A DNA stretch of 64,000 bases from Mucilaginibacter_A sp965201005 (GCF_965201005.1 NZ_OZ241747.1:1860001-1924000); one strand, 5' to 3'; positions 10,246 through 20,263 are shown, numbered from the stretch's first letter. The notes: generated by a model not told the origin, from the sequence alone. Program-made: numbers and translations.

Positions 10246-10339
10246 ATGCTTCTTTTATGCCTGTAAATTTGGATTTTGTAGATGTTGATGATAAAAAATC
10301 TGTACAGAATCACCAATTTTTATGTGATAAAAGAAGCAT
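10246..10339. repeat. Inverted motif pair upstream of the SusR-like gene
   Basis: GATGCTTCTTTTATG (10246-10260) and GATAAAAGAAGCAT (10326-10339) face each other across 65 bp. The 527-bp gap 10012-10538 also holds a variant at 10057-10070 (ATACTTCTTTTATA) and the GTTTTTA form at 10524-10540, which overlaps the end of the FUSC gene. I see no gene in the gap. Confidence 0.65.
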
Positions 10340-10538
10340 ACAAAAACTTTTGAATGAAAATAAAACGTACCTATAAACTTCAGTATTAAATTTAAAAGGT
10401 TGTAAAACAACAATATGCTTCTCAAAAAATTGATTTACCACTATTTCATCTTAGAAAAATCCATCTTTTAAAGAAATGCCGGAAACTTTTATCTTAAAAA
10501 ACATTTAACAGAGAAGTTTTAGGCCGATAAAAACAGCA

Positions 10539-12698
10539 TCAGCTTAAAATCAAATCGGTGGTTTTGGCAATATCCTTACTGATTTTCAGGATAAACCGAA
10601 GCTGATCTTCTAAAAACACAACGTCAACCTGTTTTTCATCCGCCATAAATTGGTCAGCAACAGTTTCTGCCGAAGGCGTTTTGTCGGCAATAGCTGCGGT
10701 TGATGGTCCTAATTTTTTAATGCTTTCTTTTAAAACCAGTTGCGCATGGCTGGCAGTTTTAAGTTGTGCAAGCAGACTGATGCTGTTTTTATCGGGTAAA
10801 TTTGCGGCAATGGCCGCAATGGCAGAGGAAAGCATATGGTTTAAAACAATAAACCGATGGATTTCCTGCCGGTGTTTCTGCCTGCTTTTCGGCTCCGAAA
10901 TCATGCGCTCAAAAGAGGCGGACAAATTGCCTGATTCTACATAAACATCTTTTCGCGCCAGCTTATATTCAACCATGTTCATGGTTTTTCCTTCCAGCCT
11001 TTCCACAATAATTTTAAGGTAATTTTGATTGCCCGCAATTACTTTGCCCATACTTTGATTAAGCTGTTCGGATTCCCAGTTTGGGAAAATTATAAAAACA
11101 GAACTGAAGGCCAGCGCAGAACCGATAAAAGTATCCAGTAAACGCTCTTCAACAGTGTGTACAAAATCAACTCCCAGAAAGCTGAAAACAATCAATACAT
11201 AAGGCGTCATGAAAATAACGCTAATGACGTAATTTAAGCGTAAAAAGCTGTAGGTGAACAACATCAGAAGAAGCATGATAAAAAACTGAACGGTTTTGTC
11301 GGGGATCAGAAACAAGATCAGAAAACCGATCAAACCGCCAATTACCGTACCGGTTAAACGCTGCGAATTTCGTTGTTTGGTGAGGCTGAAACCTGGTTTC
11401 AGGATTACGATGATGGTGAGTAAAATCCAGTAACTGTGGTGGCCGGTGGCTACTGTTTTTGCCAGGATAAAACCAATGCCGCATACAATAGCCACACGTA
11501 AAGCATGTTTGAAAGAAGCTGATTTAAAGCTGAGGTTTTCTAAAAACAGGCGCGGCGCATAATCCTGGTGTGTTACAAAACGCGAAAACTCCAGATGGGA
11601 AGTTTTGGTTGCAAAAGTTTTAGGTGCATTTTGGGTGTAACTGCCCATATCAACCAAACGCTGGCTGATGTTGCGGATATTGACTAAAATCTTTTTCAAA
11701 AACAGAGAGTTTTTTCCCTGGTCGGCTACGCTGATCTGGTCGATATGTGTTTTCAATCGTTCCAGTTCAGGCAGATAATTAATTTTTCGGAAATGTTTTT
11801 TTTGCGATTGGACATCAAAACCAACCTGCTCCAGCTCATCGGCCATTTGATGGATCAGGACCGAAATTTCCTCTAAAACACCGGATTGCCGGTAAGTTTC
11901 CCGCAGGTTTGCATAATCATGGTGCGTATAAGTAATCTGGTCGAACAAATCCACCAAATCAACAAAAGTTAAAATTAGTATTCGGCTGGTATGGGTAGAT
12001 TCTTTAACGATGGAGCGGGTTTTAAACAGCAGTTCGCGTACGGCATCCTGGTGCTGGCTTACGGCAATTTGCTGCGAAATCAGGCTTTTATAGTTTTCAT
12101 CAATATTGGTTTTTTCTGCATAAAAATCAGCTTTCAACCTTAAATATTTTGCCACTTCAGTAATGCATTCGCCCAAAGCCTGCTGTGCAGCGCGGTAAGG
12201 CCGGATTTGAAAAAACAGTAAACTAAATAACGAATACCACACGCCGCCGGCCAAAATCAGCAAACCGGAGGGCAAAACCTCGCTGGGTTCTAAGCGTTTT
12301 TCGATCATAAAAATCATGATTAGCAGGGAGCAGGTTCCGATGGCAGAAGCGCGTGTACCGTAAACGGCAAACATGGAAAAGAAAAAAGCAAAAACAATCA
12401 CTTCAACCCCCAGCAAAAACGTGTTCTGTACAACATAACCGGTTACCATCGAAACCAAAAAAATCAATAAACAGCAGATAATCATGCTGTTGCGCTTATG
12501 CAATATTGGCCCGGGCAAATCAACCACGCTCACACAGAGCGCGCCCAGTGCAACTGAAATACCGGCTGCCAACTGGTCAAAATGGTTCAGCAACAGTGAT
12601 GGAATGAGTATGCCAAGTGTAATACGCAAGCCATCAGAAAAATACTGGCTGTAAAAAAAGCCGTAAATTTTACGGATAGGCAACTGCAATTCGGACAT
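10539..12698 (-). CDS. FUSC-family inner-membrane protein (YccS/YhfK-like)
   Basis: It is a predicted inner-membrane transporter-like protein of 719 residues with two blocks of membrane helices: one at about 20-175 (LGILIPSLLLNHFDQLAAGI, CCLLIFLVSMVTGYVV) and one at about 400-535 (IVCGIGFILAKTVATGHHSY, IIVILKPGFSLTKQR). A long cytoplasmic helical region lies between them and another follows. The segment ILKPGFSLTKQRNSQRLTGTVIGG is the hallmark of the FUSC/ArAE family, whose members are thought to export aromatic acids or other toxic small molecules; the substrate here is unknown. The gene stands alone between the SusR-like gene and divergent ppc. ATG 12698 is the only sensible start. Confidence 0.85.
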   Translation of the reverse strand: MSELQLPIRKIYGFFYSQYFSDGLRITLGILIPSLLLNHFDQLAAGISVALGALCVSVVDLPGPILHKRNSMIICCLLIFLVSMVTGYVVQNTFLLGVEVIVFAFFFSMFAVYGTRASAIGTCSLLIMIFMIEKRLEPSEVLPSGLLILAGGVWYSLFSLLFFQIRPYRAAQQALGECITEVAKYLRLKADFYAEKTNIDENYKSLISQQIAVSQHQDAVRELLFKTRSIVKESTHTSRILILTFVDLVDLFDQITYTHHDYANLRETYRQSGVLEEISVLIHQMADELEQVGFDVQSQKKHFRKINYLPELERLKTHIDQISVADQGKNSLFLKKILVNIRNISQRLVDMGSYTQNAPKTFATKTSHLEFSRFVTHQDYAPRLFLENLSFKSASFKHALRVAIVCGIGFILAKTVATGHHSYWILLTIIVILKPGFSLTKQRNSQRLTGTVIGGLIGFLILFLIPDKTVQFFIMLLLMLFTYSFLRLNYVISVIFMTPYVLIVFSFLGVDFVHTVEERLLDTFIGSALAFSSVFIIFPNWESEQLNQSMGKVIAGNQNYLKIIVERLEGKTMNMVEYKLARKDVYVESGNLSASFERMISEPKSRQKHRQEIHRFIVLNHMLSSAIAAIAANLPDKNSISLLAQLKTASHAQLVLKESIKKLGPSTAAIADKTPSAETVADQFMADEKQVDVVFLEDQLRFILKISKDIAKTTDLILS

Positions 12699-12875
12699 GT
12701 AAAATTAAGTTCTGAACCAGGTTTTGGGTTAATAGTTCAAAAATACAGGTTTTTAAAAAGAGTTTGTATGATGATCGTGAAGACGATGCTTCTTTTATCG
12801 ATAAAAATTTGATAAAAAATATACAACAATGTTATTAAATCTTTATTTTGCCCAAGATAATGTTAACAAAATTGC

Positions 12876-15452
12876 ATGAAAATCAGTCAGAAAGAATTTG
12901 TATTTAACAATGAGGTAGTTACCAGGTTTGATTTGTACAACAGTTTGTTTTTAACACTTCCGTTTTATCAGGTAAAATCTACCGGTACGTTGCTTCCCTT
13001 CTTCAAATCGCATGTAGAGGAAGGTATCGGCCAACAAATTTCCCCGGTAGAAATTATAGAAAGCTTTTTCACTAAATACCAGCAGTATATCAAAGATACA
13101 GACCGCTTCCATTTATTGTTTCGGTTTATACAATACATTGAGCGTCAAGTGGTTTTGTTTGATGCGATTGAAGATTCCGCTTTTTCAAAATTAGAAACCA
13201 CAGATGATAGCAGCTCTTTGCAGGTGCTGTTACAGCAGGTAAACAATCAGCCGGAAAACCATGCAAAAATCCGGGAAGCTTTGCAAAAGTTTTCCCTGCG
13301 TTTGGTTTTAACGGCACACCCAACTCAGTTTTATCCGGGTAGCGTTTTGGGGATTATTACCGAATTAACAGAAGCTTTAAAAGTAAATGACATCAATGAG
13401 ATTTACCTTTTGTTGCAGCAATTAGGCAAAACACCTTTCCTGAACAAGCAAAAACCAACCCCGGTAGATGAAGCGGTTTCGCTGGCCTGGTTTCTGGAAA
13501 ACGTGTTTTATCAATCTGCTTCTTCTATCAAGGAAAAACTGGATACCGAATTTGATTTTTTAGCGGAAGATGAACATCAAACCATCGAACTGGGTTTTTG
13601 GCCGGGAGGAGACCGTGACGGTAACCCGAACGTTAACCTGAAATCAACCCAGGCCGTAACCGAATTGCTGCGGAAAGTGATTTACCGATGCTACGCGCGC
13701 GATTATAAAAACTTACGTAAACGACTGACTTTTAGAGGTGTAGAGCAATATATGGCCGAGTTGGAGAAGCAGTTTAACAAACAAACCAAGCCAGAAGATT
13801 TGCAGGCCAACAATCAATCTGCTATTATTTTAGAAAATCTTGAAGCCATTAAAGTGGTTTTACAGCGCGATCATGATAGTTTGTTTATTAACCTGATTGA
13901 TGACCTGATTAGGAAAGTGAAGCTTTTCGGCAGTTATTTTGCTACGCTGGACATCCGGCAGGATAGCCGCATTTTACGGAAAACACATCAGTATTGCTTG
14001 AGTGAAACGCCGATAAGGCATAGATTGCCAAACGATTACGCAGATCAAACGGAAGAAGAAAAACTGCGTAACATCCGGTTTGTTGAGGCTGATTTTTATA
14101 CACCGGATTTGGCTGACGACATGGTAAAAGACACGCTAAATACTATCCGCTATATCAAAGAAATCCAGGAAACGAACGGCATGAAAGCCTGCCATCGTTT
14201 TATCATCAGCAACTGTCAGCAGGCTTCGGACATTTTACAATTGATGAACTTGTTTTTGTGGAGCGGCTGGAAAGCGGAAAACCTGACTATTGATTTTGTA
14301 CCACTTTTTGAAACGGTGAATGACTTGAAAGAAGCCGGAGAAGTTATGGAGAAGCTGTACACCAGTCCGTTTTACACCGCACATCTGCAAAAGAGAAACA
14401 ACCGGCAAACGATTATGCTTGGCTTTTCCGACAGTACCAAAGATGGCGGTTATCTGATGGCCAACTGGTCTATCTACAAAGCAAAAGTAGAGCTGACGGC
14501 AATATCCAGAAAGTACGGTATTGATCTGGCATTTTTTGACGGACGCGGCGGCCCGCCAGCACGCGGCGGCGGCAAAACACATCGTTTTTATGCTTCTATG
14601 GGGCACGAAATTGCCAATGATTATATCCAATTAACAATTCAAGGCCAAACCATCAGCACCCAATATGGCTCGATCGACAGTGCCCGTTTTAACATGGAAC
14701 AGTTGATTAATGCCGGAATTGTATCTGCCCTAAACCAGCAAAGCGGTGATACAGTAAATGAAAAAGGCCGTAAACTGATTGATGATATGGCGGCAGTAAG
14801 TTATCAGTCTTTCATGAAGTTACGTGGAAATCCATTGTTTTTACCTTATCTGGAACATTTAAGCCCTTTAAAATTATTGTCCGAAATCAATATCAGCAGT
14901 CGGCCGGTCAAACGTAATTCTGGCGCAGAACTCAAGCTGGAAGATTTGCGTGCCATAAGTTTTGTGACTGCCTGGAGCCAGCTGAAACAAAATATCCCCG
15001 GGTTTTACGGTGTAGGGACAGCGTTGAAAAAAACGGAAGAAGATGGCAAATGGGAAGATTTAAAAAATTTATACCGCCAGTCCAGCTTTTTCAAAACGAT
15101 TATTGATAATTGTATGATGTCGATGTCGAAATCTAACTTCAATATAACGGCAAATCTGGCCAATGACCCGAAATATGGCGAATTCTGGACAATTTTGAAA
15201 AACGAATATGAACTGACCAATGCTTTGCTTCTGAAATTATCAGACACCAAAGTTTTAATGGAAGAAGCGCCGGTAGAGCGGCAATCCATCGCACTGCGCG
15301 AAAAAATTATTTTGCCGCTGGTCGTGATTCAGCATTATGCTTTGCAGCAGTTGTATAGTCAGGATTTGAATGAGGAAGCAACCAATTTGTACCATAAATT
15401 AGTGGTCCGTACGGTTTACGGAATTGTAAATGCCGGAAGAAATCTGGCTTAG
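12876..15452 (+). CDS. ppc: Phosphoenolpyruvate carboxylase
   Basis: It converts phosphoenolpyruvate and bicarbonate to oxaloacetate, refilling the TCA cycle in the cytoplasm. The 858-residue protein has the catalytic histidine motif (LVLTAHPTQ, about residue 150), FWPGGDRDGNPNV (about 245), the mobile glycine-rich loop FFDGRGGPPARGGGKTH (about 564-580) and a C-terminal NAGRNLA resembling the family's essential end. It is slightly shorter than the E. coli enzyme (883). The gene is monocistronic and divergent from the FUSC gene; a GATGCTTCTTTTATC motif lies at 12785-12800 in its upstream region and another (15496-15512) just after its stop. Confidence 0.97.
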   Translation: MKISQKEFVFNNEVVTRFDLYNSLFLTLPFYQVKSTGTLLPFFKSHVEEGIGQQISPVEIIESFFTKYQQYIKDTDRFHLLFRFIQYIERQVVLFDAIEDSAFSKLETTDDSSSLQVLLQQVNNQPENHAKIREALQKFSLRLVLTAHPTQFYPGSVLGIITELTEALKVNDINEIYLLLQQLGKTPFLNKQKPTPVDEAVSLAWFLENVFYQSASSIKEKLDTEFDFLAEDEHQTIELGFWPGGDRDGNPNVNLKSTQAVTELLRKVIYRCYARDYKNLRKRLTFRGVEQYMAELEKQFNKQTKPEDLQANNQSAIILENLEAIKVVLQRDHDSLFINLIDDLIRKVKLFGSYFATLDIRQDSRILRKTHQYCLSETPIRHRLPNDYADQTEEEKLRNIRFVEADFYTPDLADDMVKDTLNTIRYIKEIQETNGMKACHRFIISNCQQASDILQLMNLFLWSGWKAENLTIDFVPLFETVNDLKEAGEVMEKLYTSPFYTAHLQKRNNRQTIMLGFSDSTKDGGYLMANWSIYKAKVELTAISRKYGIDLAFFDGRGGPPARGGGKTHRFYASMGHEIANDYIQLTIQGQTISTQYGSIDSARFNMEQLINAGIVSALNQQSGDTVNEKGRKLIDDMAAVSYQSFMKLRGNPLFLPYLEHLSPLKLLSEINISSRPVKRNSGAELKLEDLRAISFVTAWSQLKQNIPGFYGVGTALKKTEEDGKWEDLKNLYRQSSFFKTIIDNCMMSMSKSNFNITANLANDPKYGEFWTILKNEYELTNALLLKLSDTKVLMEEAPVERQSIALREKIILPLVVIQHYALQQLYSQDLNEEATNLYHKLVVRTVYGIVNAGRNLA

Positions 15453-15519
15453 ACAAAATGTAGGAAAGGGGCATTTGCTGAATTTTACCTCTGCAGATGC
15501 TTCTTTTACCGGTATAATT

Positions 15520-17163
15520 TCAGGCTTCAAGCAGTTCAAATTTGTCACCGTCAAACAAACCTAAATCGCTTAGTTTTAGGTGAGGGATAACCAGTAAAGC
15601 CATAAAACTCAGCGTCATGAAAGGGGCAGATAGTTTTGAACCGATCTGTTTGGCCCGTGCATCAATACCGGTATAAGCTTCGGCTACCTGATAACCATCG
15701 TTCACGCTCATTAAACCGGCAACCGGCAGCGGCAAAATTTCTTCAAAATCAGAACCGGCACAGCTAATCCCGCCTTGTGTTGAAATAATCATGTTTACCG
15801 CTTTACAGATGCTTTCATCATCTGCACCAACTACCACAATATTATGGCTGTCGTGCGCTACGGAAGAAGCCAGTGCACCGCTTTTCAACCCAAAATTTTT
15901 GATAAACCCTTTTGCTACAGGTGCCTGCCGGTAACGGTTTACCACACAAATTTTCAAAATGTCTTTCTTTAAGTCCGGTTGGATAAAACCTTGTTTTACA
16001 ATTAGTTCTGTTTTAAATTTGTTGGTGATCAATTGTCCGTCCAAAGCTTCGATCACTAAAACTTTTTGTTTTTCTGCGGATGAAATGGCCGCCGGAAAAG
16101 CAAAATCTTCTGATACTGTTTTTAGGCAGGAAAAATTGTTGATAGGATCAACCGGCTGACTTTTAATCCTGGTTTCACCGTTCGCGGCAACCAGTTCTCC
16201 ATTGATATAAGTTTGAAGCACCTTGAAATCCTGCAAATCTTCCAGCAAAATAAAATCTGCCGGATCACCGATTTTAAGCATACCAATTTCCAAACCATAA
16301 TGCAAAACCGGGTTGATACATGCTGTTTTTAGCACCTTAAAAACAGCAACCCCAGCGGCAACGGCACGCGCACAAAGCTGATTGATATGGCCGGAAACCA
16401 AACTGTTCGGGTGCTTGTCATCGCTGCAGAACATCATCTGGCCAGAGTAATCATTCATCAACCCAACCAAAGCCTCAAAATTTTTGGCGGCACTGCCTTC
16501 GCGGATCAAAATTTTCATACCTAAAAGAAGCTTTTCCAACGCTTCTTCCGCCGTAAAGCATTCATGATCAGTGCTGATGCCTGCCGAAATATATTGTGCA
16601 GCCAAATCCCCGCGCAAACCGGGCGCATGTCCGTCAACCGGTTTTTGGTGTTTTTGGGCTGAAGTGATTTTTGCCATTACTTCCGGGTCCTGGTTCAAAA
16701 CGCCCGGAAAATTCATCATTTCACTTAAATATTTGATTTCTTTGCGGGCCAAAAGCAAATCCACATCAGCCGCATTTAAAACTGCACCGGCCGTTTCAAA
16801 AACAGTGGCCGGTACGCAGCTTGGCGCACCAAAATTAAATTTAAAAGGAACGGAATGGCCATTTTCTATCATAAACCATACACCGGCCAAACCGCAAACG
16901 TTGGCAATTTCATGCGGATCGCTCACCGTGCCAACCGTGCCATGGACTACGGCCAGCCGTGCAAATTCTGAAGGCACCAGCATCGAACTTTCAATATGCA
17001 CATGCGCATCTACAAAACCCGGCGTTAAAAAGGGCAGGGCCGATGCTTCTTTTACCGATACTTTTTTGATGGATTGGATCAGCCCGTGGTCAACTGTTAG
17101 TTCAACCGGATATATTTGTTCAGTAGCAATATCAACAAGCCGGGCAGTTATGGTAAAGTGCAT
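15520..17163 (-). CDS. ade: Adenine deaminase
   Basis: It hydrolyses adenine to hypoxanthine and ammonia for purine salvage. The 547-residue amidohydrolase starts with a small beta-sandwich, then the metal-binding DAHVHIESSMLVPSEFA (about 50-66). It carries VDGHAPGL, the SDDKHP metal Asp motif (about 245) and the adenine-deaminase C-terminal domain (SSVAHDSHNIVVVGADDESI). These are diagnostic of the Ade family. It is convergent with ppc and followed upstream by the DnaJ-like gene on the same strand, with a 35-bp gap. Its coding sequence contains interspersed motifs at 16112, 16321 and 17042, the last encoding part of ligand-proximal VKEAS. Confidence 0.95.
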   Translation of the reverse strand: MHFTITARLVDIATEQIYPVELTVDHGLIQSIKKVSVKEASALPFLTPGFVDAHVHIESSMLVPSEFARLAVVHGTVGTVSDPHEIANVCGLAGVWFMIENGHSVPFKFNFGAPSCVPATVFETAGAVLNAADVDLLLARKEIKYLSEMMNFPGVLNQDPEVMAKITSAQKHQKPVDGHAPGLRGDLAAQYISAGISTDHECFTAEEALEKLLLGMKILIREGSAAKNFEALVGLMNDYSGQMMFCSDDKHPNSLVSGHINQLCARAVAAGVAVFKVLKTACINPVLHYGLEIGMLKIGDPADFILLEDLQDFKVLQTYINGELVAANGETRIKSQPVDPINNFSCLKTVSEDFAFPAAISSAEKQKVLVIEALDGQLITNKFKTELIVKQGFIQPDLKKDILKICVVNRYRQAPVAKGFIKNFGLKSGALASSVAHDSHNIVVVGADDESICKAVNMIISTQGGISCAGSDFEEILPLPVAGLMSVNDGYQVAEAYTGIDARAKQIGSKLSAPFMTLSFMALLVIPHLKLSDLGLFDGDKFELLEA

Positions 17164-17198
17164 TTATCGCAATTATTAAACAAAAATTTAGGATAGAA

Positions 17199-18131
17199 TT
17201 ACGATGTGGCCGAAGTCCTCAAACCGGAAAGCTGTTCAAAAAGTGCTTTTTCCTGTCCGGACAAGTTTTTTGGCGTTTGGATAACCACCCGCACATAAGC
17301 ATCGCCAAAAGTTTCGGGGGTTTTGTAATGCGGCATCCCTAAACCTTTCAGCCGTAATATTTTGTTGCTGTCTGTTCCGGCGGCAATGGTCATGTTCACC
17401 GTTTTGCTAATGCTTTGCACGGCAATTTTCCCCCCTAAAACAGCCGTGTAAACATCAACCGGCTGATCGAAATACAAATCATTTTCTTTACGCTCAAACT
17501 TGGCATTAGGCAAAATGTGCATCGTAATCAGCAAATCGCCGTTGGCACCGCCGCCACGGCCAGCCTCGCCTTTACCTTTTAAACGCAAAACCTGGCCTTC
17601 GCTAACGCCTGCTTTCAGCTTCATGTTCACTTTTGTCTCGCCAATGGTTACCTGCCGCGATGCACCATGAAAAGCTTCTTCCAGCGTGATGTGCATTTCT
17701 GCCTGCAAATCTTCACCTGTTGATGCACGCCTGCCGCTTCTGCCGCCACCCGGAGAGCCTCCGCCAAAAATATTCTCAAAAAAATCTGAAAACTGACCAC
17801 CGCCGCCGTAAAAATCCTCGGTAGAAAAACCGCCGCCGCCACGTTGCTGCCTGCTGCCGCCCGGCCTGCCGCCGCCCTGGTTGGCATAACCGCCCGCCTG
17901 CTGGTAGCTTTGCCAGTTTTCGCCCAACTCATCGTACTGTTTGCGTTTATCCGGCTTGCTCAAAACTTCATTTGCTTCGTTTGCCTCCTTAAATTTGTTT
18001 TCGGCCACCTTATCACCAGCGTTTTTATCGGGGTGATATTTTACGGCCAGTTTGCGGTAAGCTTTTTTAATTTCATCCTGCGAGGCCGTTTTGCTTACGC
18101 CTAAAATTTTATAATAATCTTTATATTCCAT
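17199..18131 (-). CDS. DnaJ/CbpA-type co-chaperone
   Basis: It is a J-domain co-chaperone that stimulates DnaK. I chose ATG 18131 because the J domain begins at once (MEYKDYYKILGVSKTASQDE); an upstream start would add 19 unlikely residues. The J domain (1-70) has the essential HPD (KYHPDKNAGD). A glycine-rich, arginine-rich linker (about 80-140, GGGGFSTEDFYGGGGQFSDFF) follows, then two DnaJ C-terminal beta domains. There is no CxxCxGxG zinc-finger repeat, so it is CbpA-like and not a full DnaJ. Length is 310 residues. Its immediate neighbours on the same strand give no functional link. Confidence 0.93.
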   Translation of the reverse strand: MEYKDYYKILGVSKTASQDEIKKAYRKLAVKYHPDKNAGDKVAENKFKEANEANEVLSKPDKRKQYDELGENWQSYQQAGGYANQGGGRPGGSRQQRGGGGFSTEDFYGGGGQFSDFFENIFGGGSPGGGRSGRRASTGEDLQAEMHITLEEAFHGASRQVTIGETKVNMKLKAGVSEGQVLRLKGKGEAGRGGGANGDLLITMHILPNAKFERKENDLYFDQPVDVYTAVLGGKIAVQSISKTVNMTIAAGTDSNKILRLKGLGMPHYKTPETFGDAYVRVVIQTPKNLSGQEKALFEQLSGLRTSATS

Positions 18132-18313
18132 TTTTATCGATGTTCCAGTTTTGGTTGAATTCAAAATTAAACAAAACCTTAAAACCATTATTGTTTTGAG
18201 CGTGATTTATCTTGATTTGCAAATGTAGCTTCGGGCTGCTAAACATTTCCGGCAATCCGTAGTTTTACCCCTGTAAAAGAAGCATTGTGCTTCCGGAAAA
18301 AAAAACGATAACC

Positions 18314-18553
18314 ATGTCAAACCAGGATTCAACACCGCTAAACCAGCAGCAGCAAACCAACACAAACGATACGCACGAAAGCACTTCAAAAACCGACCGG
18401 CCGATTGGTGTTGGTGAAAACGAAGAAAACCATACCAGCGGCGATCAGTACGAATATCAAAGAACAGGCAAAAGTTCGCAGGATGAAACCGGCGGGGAAG
18501 ATGGAAAGAAAGTCCACACAAATAATCAGGGTGGCAATTCCACTGAGGATTAG
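18314..18553 (+). CDS. Small hydrophilic disordered protein of unknown function
   Basis: It is a 79-residue protein starting MSNQDSTPLNQQQQTNTNDT that is almost entirely Gln, Asn, Thr, Ser, Asp, Glu and Gly, with no predicted structure, signal peptide or membrane segment. I chose ATG 18314; a start at 18287 would add nine residues without benefit. The end (NNQGGNSTED) lies 12 bp before the AraC-type gene on the same strand, so they may be co-transcribed. Similar short disordered proteins are common in Sphingobacteriaceae; no function is known to me. The coherent acidic composition argues for a real gene. Confidence 0.6.
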   Translation: MSNQDSTPLNQQQQTNTNDTHESTSKTDRPIGVGENEENHTSGDQYEYQRTGKSSQDETGGEDGKKVHTNNQGGNSTED

Positions 18554-18565
18554 TGCAACTTCCTG

Positions 18566-19126
18566 ATGAAATTAGCTGTAAAAAACATGGTTTGCGATCG
18601 TTGCCTGTTGGTAGTGAGGCAACAGTTGCAAGCCTTAAATTTCAACGTAAAAGCAATCGGTTTGGGTTGGGTTGAAGCGGAGCCCGACCCTGATCCTGAC
18701 CAATTGATTGCCATTGCTTCTGCTTTTAAAGTGGTTGGTTTTGAATTGATTGATGATTATAAAGCAAGACTTATCGAACAGATCAAAAACATCATCATTG
18801 AAACCGTTCAGCACTCGGACATGAGCGAACTGAACGTTAACTTTTCTACGTTACTTTCAGAAAAACTGCAAAAAACATATAGCTATTTGAGCAATCTTTT
18901 TTCTGAACAGGAGGATAACACGATTGAGCACTACATCTTCCGGCAAAAAGTAGAAAAAATCAAAGAGCTGATGGAGTACGGCGATCTGAACCTGAATGAA
19001 ATCGCTTTCAAAATGGGTTACAGCAGCAGTGCGCATTTATCAACCCAATTTAAGAAAATGACCGGTTTTTCGCCTTCACAATATCGAATTGAAAAAACAG
19101 GAAGAAAAGCTTTGGACCAGATTTGA
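18566..19126 (+). CDS. AraC-type regulator with HMA-like N-terminal domain
   Basis: This 186-residue protein has an N-terminal ferredoxin-like domain (about 1-70) with a CxxC near the start (VKNMVCDRCLLVVRQQLQAL), reminiscent of heavy-metal-associated domains. An AraC-type DNA-binding domain forms the end (about 120-180, LNEIAFKMGYSSSAHLSTQFKKMTGFSPSQYR). Bacteroidota carry many such proteins, often near metal or stress genes; the CDRC pair suggests metal or redox sensing, which is inference. Only one complete HTH and part of the second are obvious, but the motif GYSSSAHLSTQFKKMTGFSP is clear. It is convergent with ruvB; a perfect palindrome separates the two stops. Confidence 0.85.
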   Translation: MKLAVKNMVCDRCLLVVRQQLQALNFNVKAIGLGWVEAEPDPDPDQLIAIASAFKVVGFELIDDYKARLIEQIKNIIIETVQHSDMSELNVNFSTLLSEKLQKTYSYLSNLFSEQEDNTIEHYIFRQKVEKIKELMEYGDLNLNEIAFKMGYSSSAHLSTQFKKMTGFSPSQYRIEKTGRKALDQI

Positions 19127-19132
19127 TTTTTA

Positions 19133-19166
19133 AGCTGCTAAAAGAAGCATGCTTCTTTTAGCAGCT
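19133..19166. terminator. Perfect 34-bp palindrome between convergent genes
   Basis: AGCTGCTAAAAGAAGCA is followed immediately by its exact reverse complement. Each half is one copy of the interspersed TGCTTCTTTTAGC motif, joined head to head with no loop. It sits 7 bp after the AraC-type gene and 5 bp before the end of ruvB, with T-rich sequence on both sides, so it can act as a bidirectional terminator. Inverted uptake sequences serving as terminators are known in Neisseria and Haemophilus; the comparison is an analogy. Confidence 0.75.
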
Positions 19167-19171
19167 ATTTT

Positions 19172-20194
19172 TCAGAATAATGTTGGGCCGCCGTTACTTT
19201 TGATCCGCCCCAAATGTTTATAAGCCGTTTCGGTACACTCGCGTCCGCGGGAAGTACGCATCAGGTAACCTTCCTGGATTAAAAAAGGTTCATAAACTTC
19301 TTCAATCGTACCTTCTTCTTCGCTTACGGCTGTGGCAATAGTTTTCAGGCCAACCGGTCCGCCTTTAAATTTATCAATAATGGTAGATAAGATTTTATTG
19401 TCCATTTCGTCCAAACCGTGTTCATCTACATTTAATGCATTCAGCGCGTATTTCGCAATCGGCACATCAATGCTGCCGTTGCCTTTAATCTGCGCAAAAT
19501 CGCGGGTCCTGCGGAGCAAAGCATTGGCAATACGTGGCGTACCACGGCTGCGTCGGGCAATTTCATAGGCACCTTCTTCGGCAATCGGCGTTTTTAAAAT
19601 CGCTGCAGATCGAAGCACTATCGTAGTTAACAATTTGGCATCATAATACTGCAAACGGGAATTAATCCCAAAACGGGCACGCAAAGGAGCAGTAAGCAAA
19701 CCGGAACGTGTAGTGGCGCCAATAAGGGTAAAAGGGTTCAGGGAGATTTGTACCGAACGCGCGTTTGGCCCGGTTTCCAGCATGATGTCGATTTTATAAT
19801 CTTCCATTGCTGAGTACAAATATTCTTCAACAAGCGGACTTAACCGATGGATTTCATCAATAAATAAAATATCGCCTGATTCCAGGTTGGTGAGCAAACC
19901 AGCCAGATCGCCGGGCTTATCTAAAACCGGCCCGGAAGTGATTTTGATCCCGGCACCCATTTCGTTGGCAATAATGTGCGAAAGTGTGGTTTTGCCCAAT
20001 CCCGGAGGCCCGTGCAACAACACATGGTCTAACGCTTCGCCACGCAGCCGGGCTGCTTTTACAAATACGCGGAGGTTTTCCAGGATTTTTTCCTGGCCGG
20101 TAAAATCTTCAAAAACCTGCGGACGTAATACTTTTTCAATCTCTTGTTCAACAGAAGATAAATGCTCCGGGTTTGGGTCGAGGTTTTTATTCAT
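19172..20194 (-). CDS. ruvB: Holliday junction branch migration ATPase RuvB
   Basis: It is the hexameric motor that drives Holliday-junction branch migration with RuvA and RuvC. I chose ATG 20194 (MNKNLDPNPEHL); a TTG at 20203 would add three residues. The 340-residue protein has Walker A GPPGLGKTTLSH (about 60), Walker B with DEIHRLSP (about 112), the sensor GATTRSGLLTAPLRARFG, and the C-terminal winged helix (EVYEPFLIQEGYLMRTSRGR). All core motifs are intact. A promoter-like TAATTTTG lies at 20208-20201, only about 7 nt from the start codon, so the message may have almost no 5' leader. Confidence 0.98.
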   Translation of the reverse strand: MNKNLDPNPEHLSSVEQEIEKVLRPQVFEDFTGQEKILENLRVFVKAARLRGEALDHVLLHGPPGLGKTTLSHIIANEMGAGIKITSGPVLDKPGDLAGLLTNLESGDILFIDEIHRLSPLVEEYLYSAMEDYKIDIMLETGPNARSVQISLNPFTLIGATTRSGLLTAPLRARFGINSRLQYYDAKLLTTIVLRSAAILKTPIAEEGAYEIARRSRGTPRIANALLRRTRDFAQIKGNGSIDVPIAKYALNALNVDEHGLDEMDNKILSTIIDKFKGGPVGLKTIATAVSEEEGTIEEVYEPFLIQEGYLMRTSRGRECTETAYKHLGRIKSNGGPTLF

Positions 20195-20263
20195 TCCCAA
20201 CAAAATTAGTATTTTTCAACGGGGAAATGTTATAAAACAATTTTAATCGCACAGATAATCACC

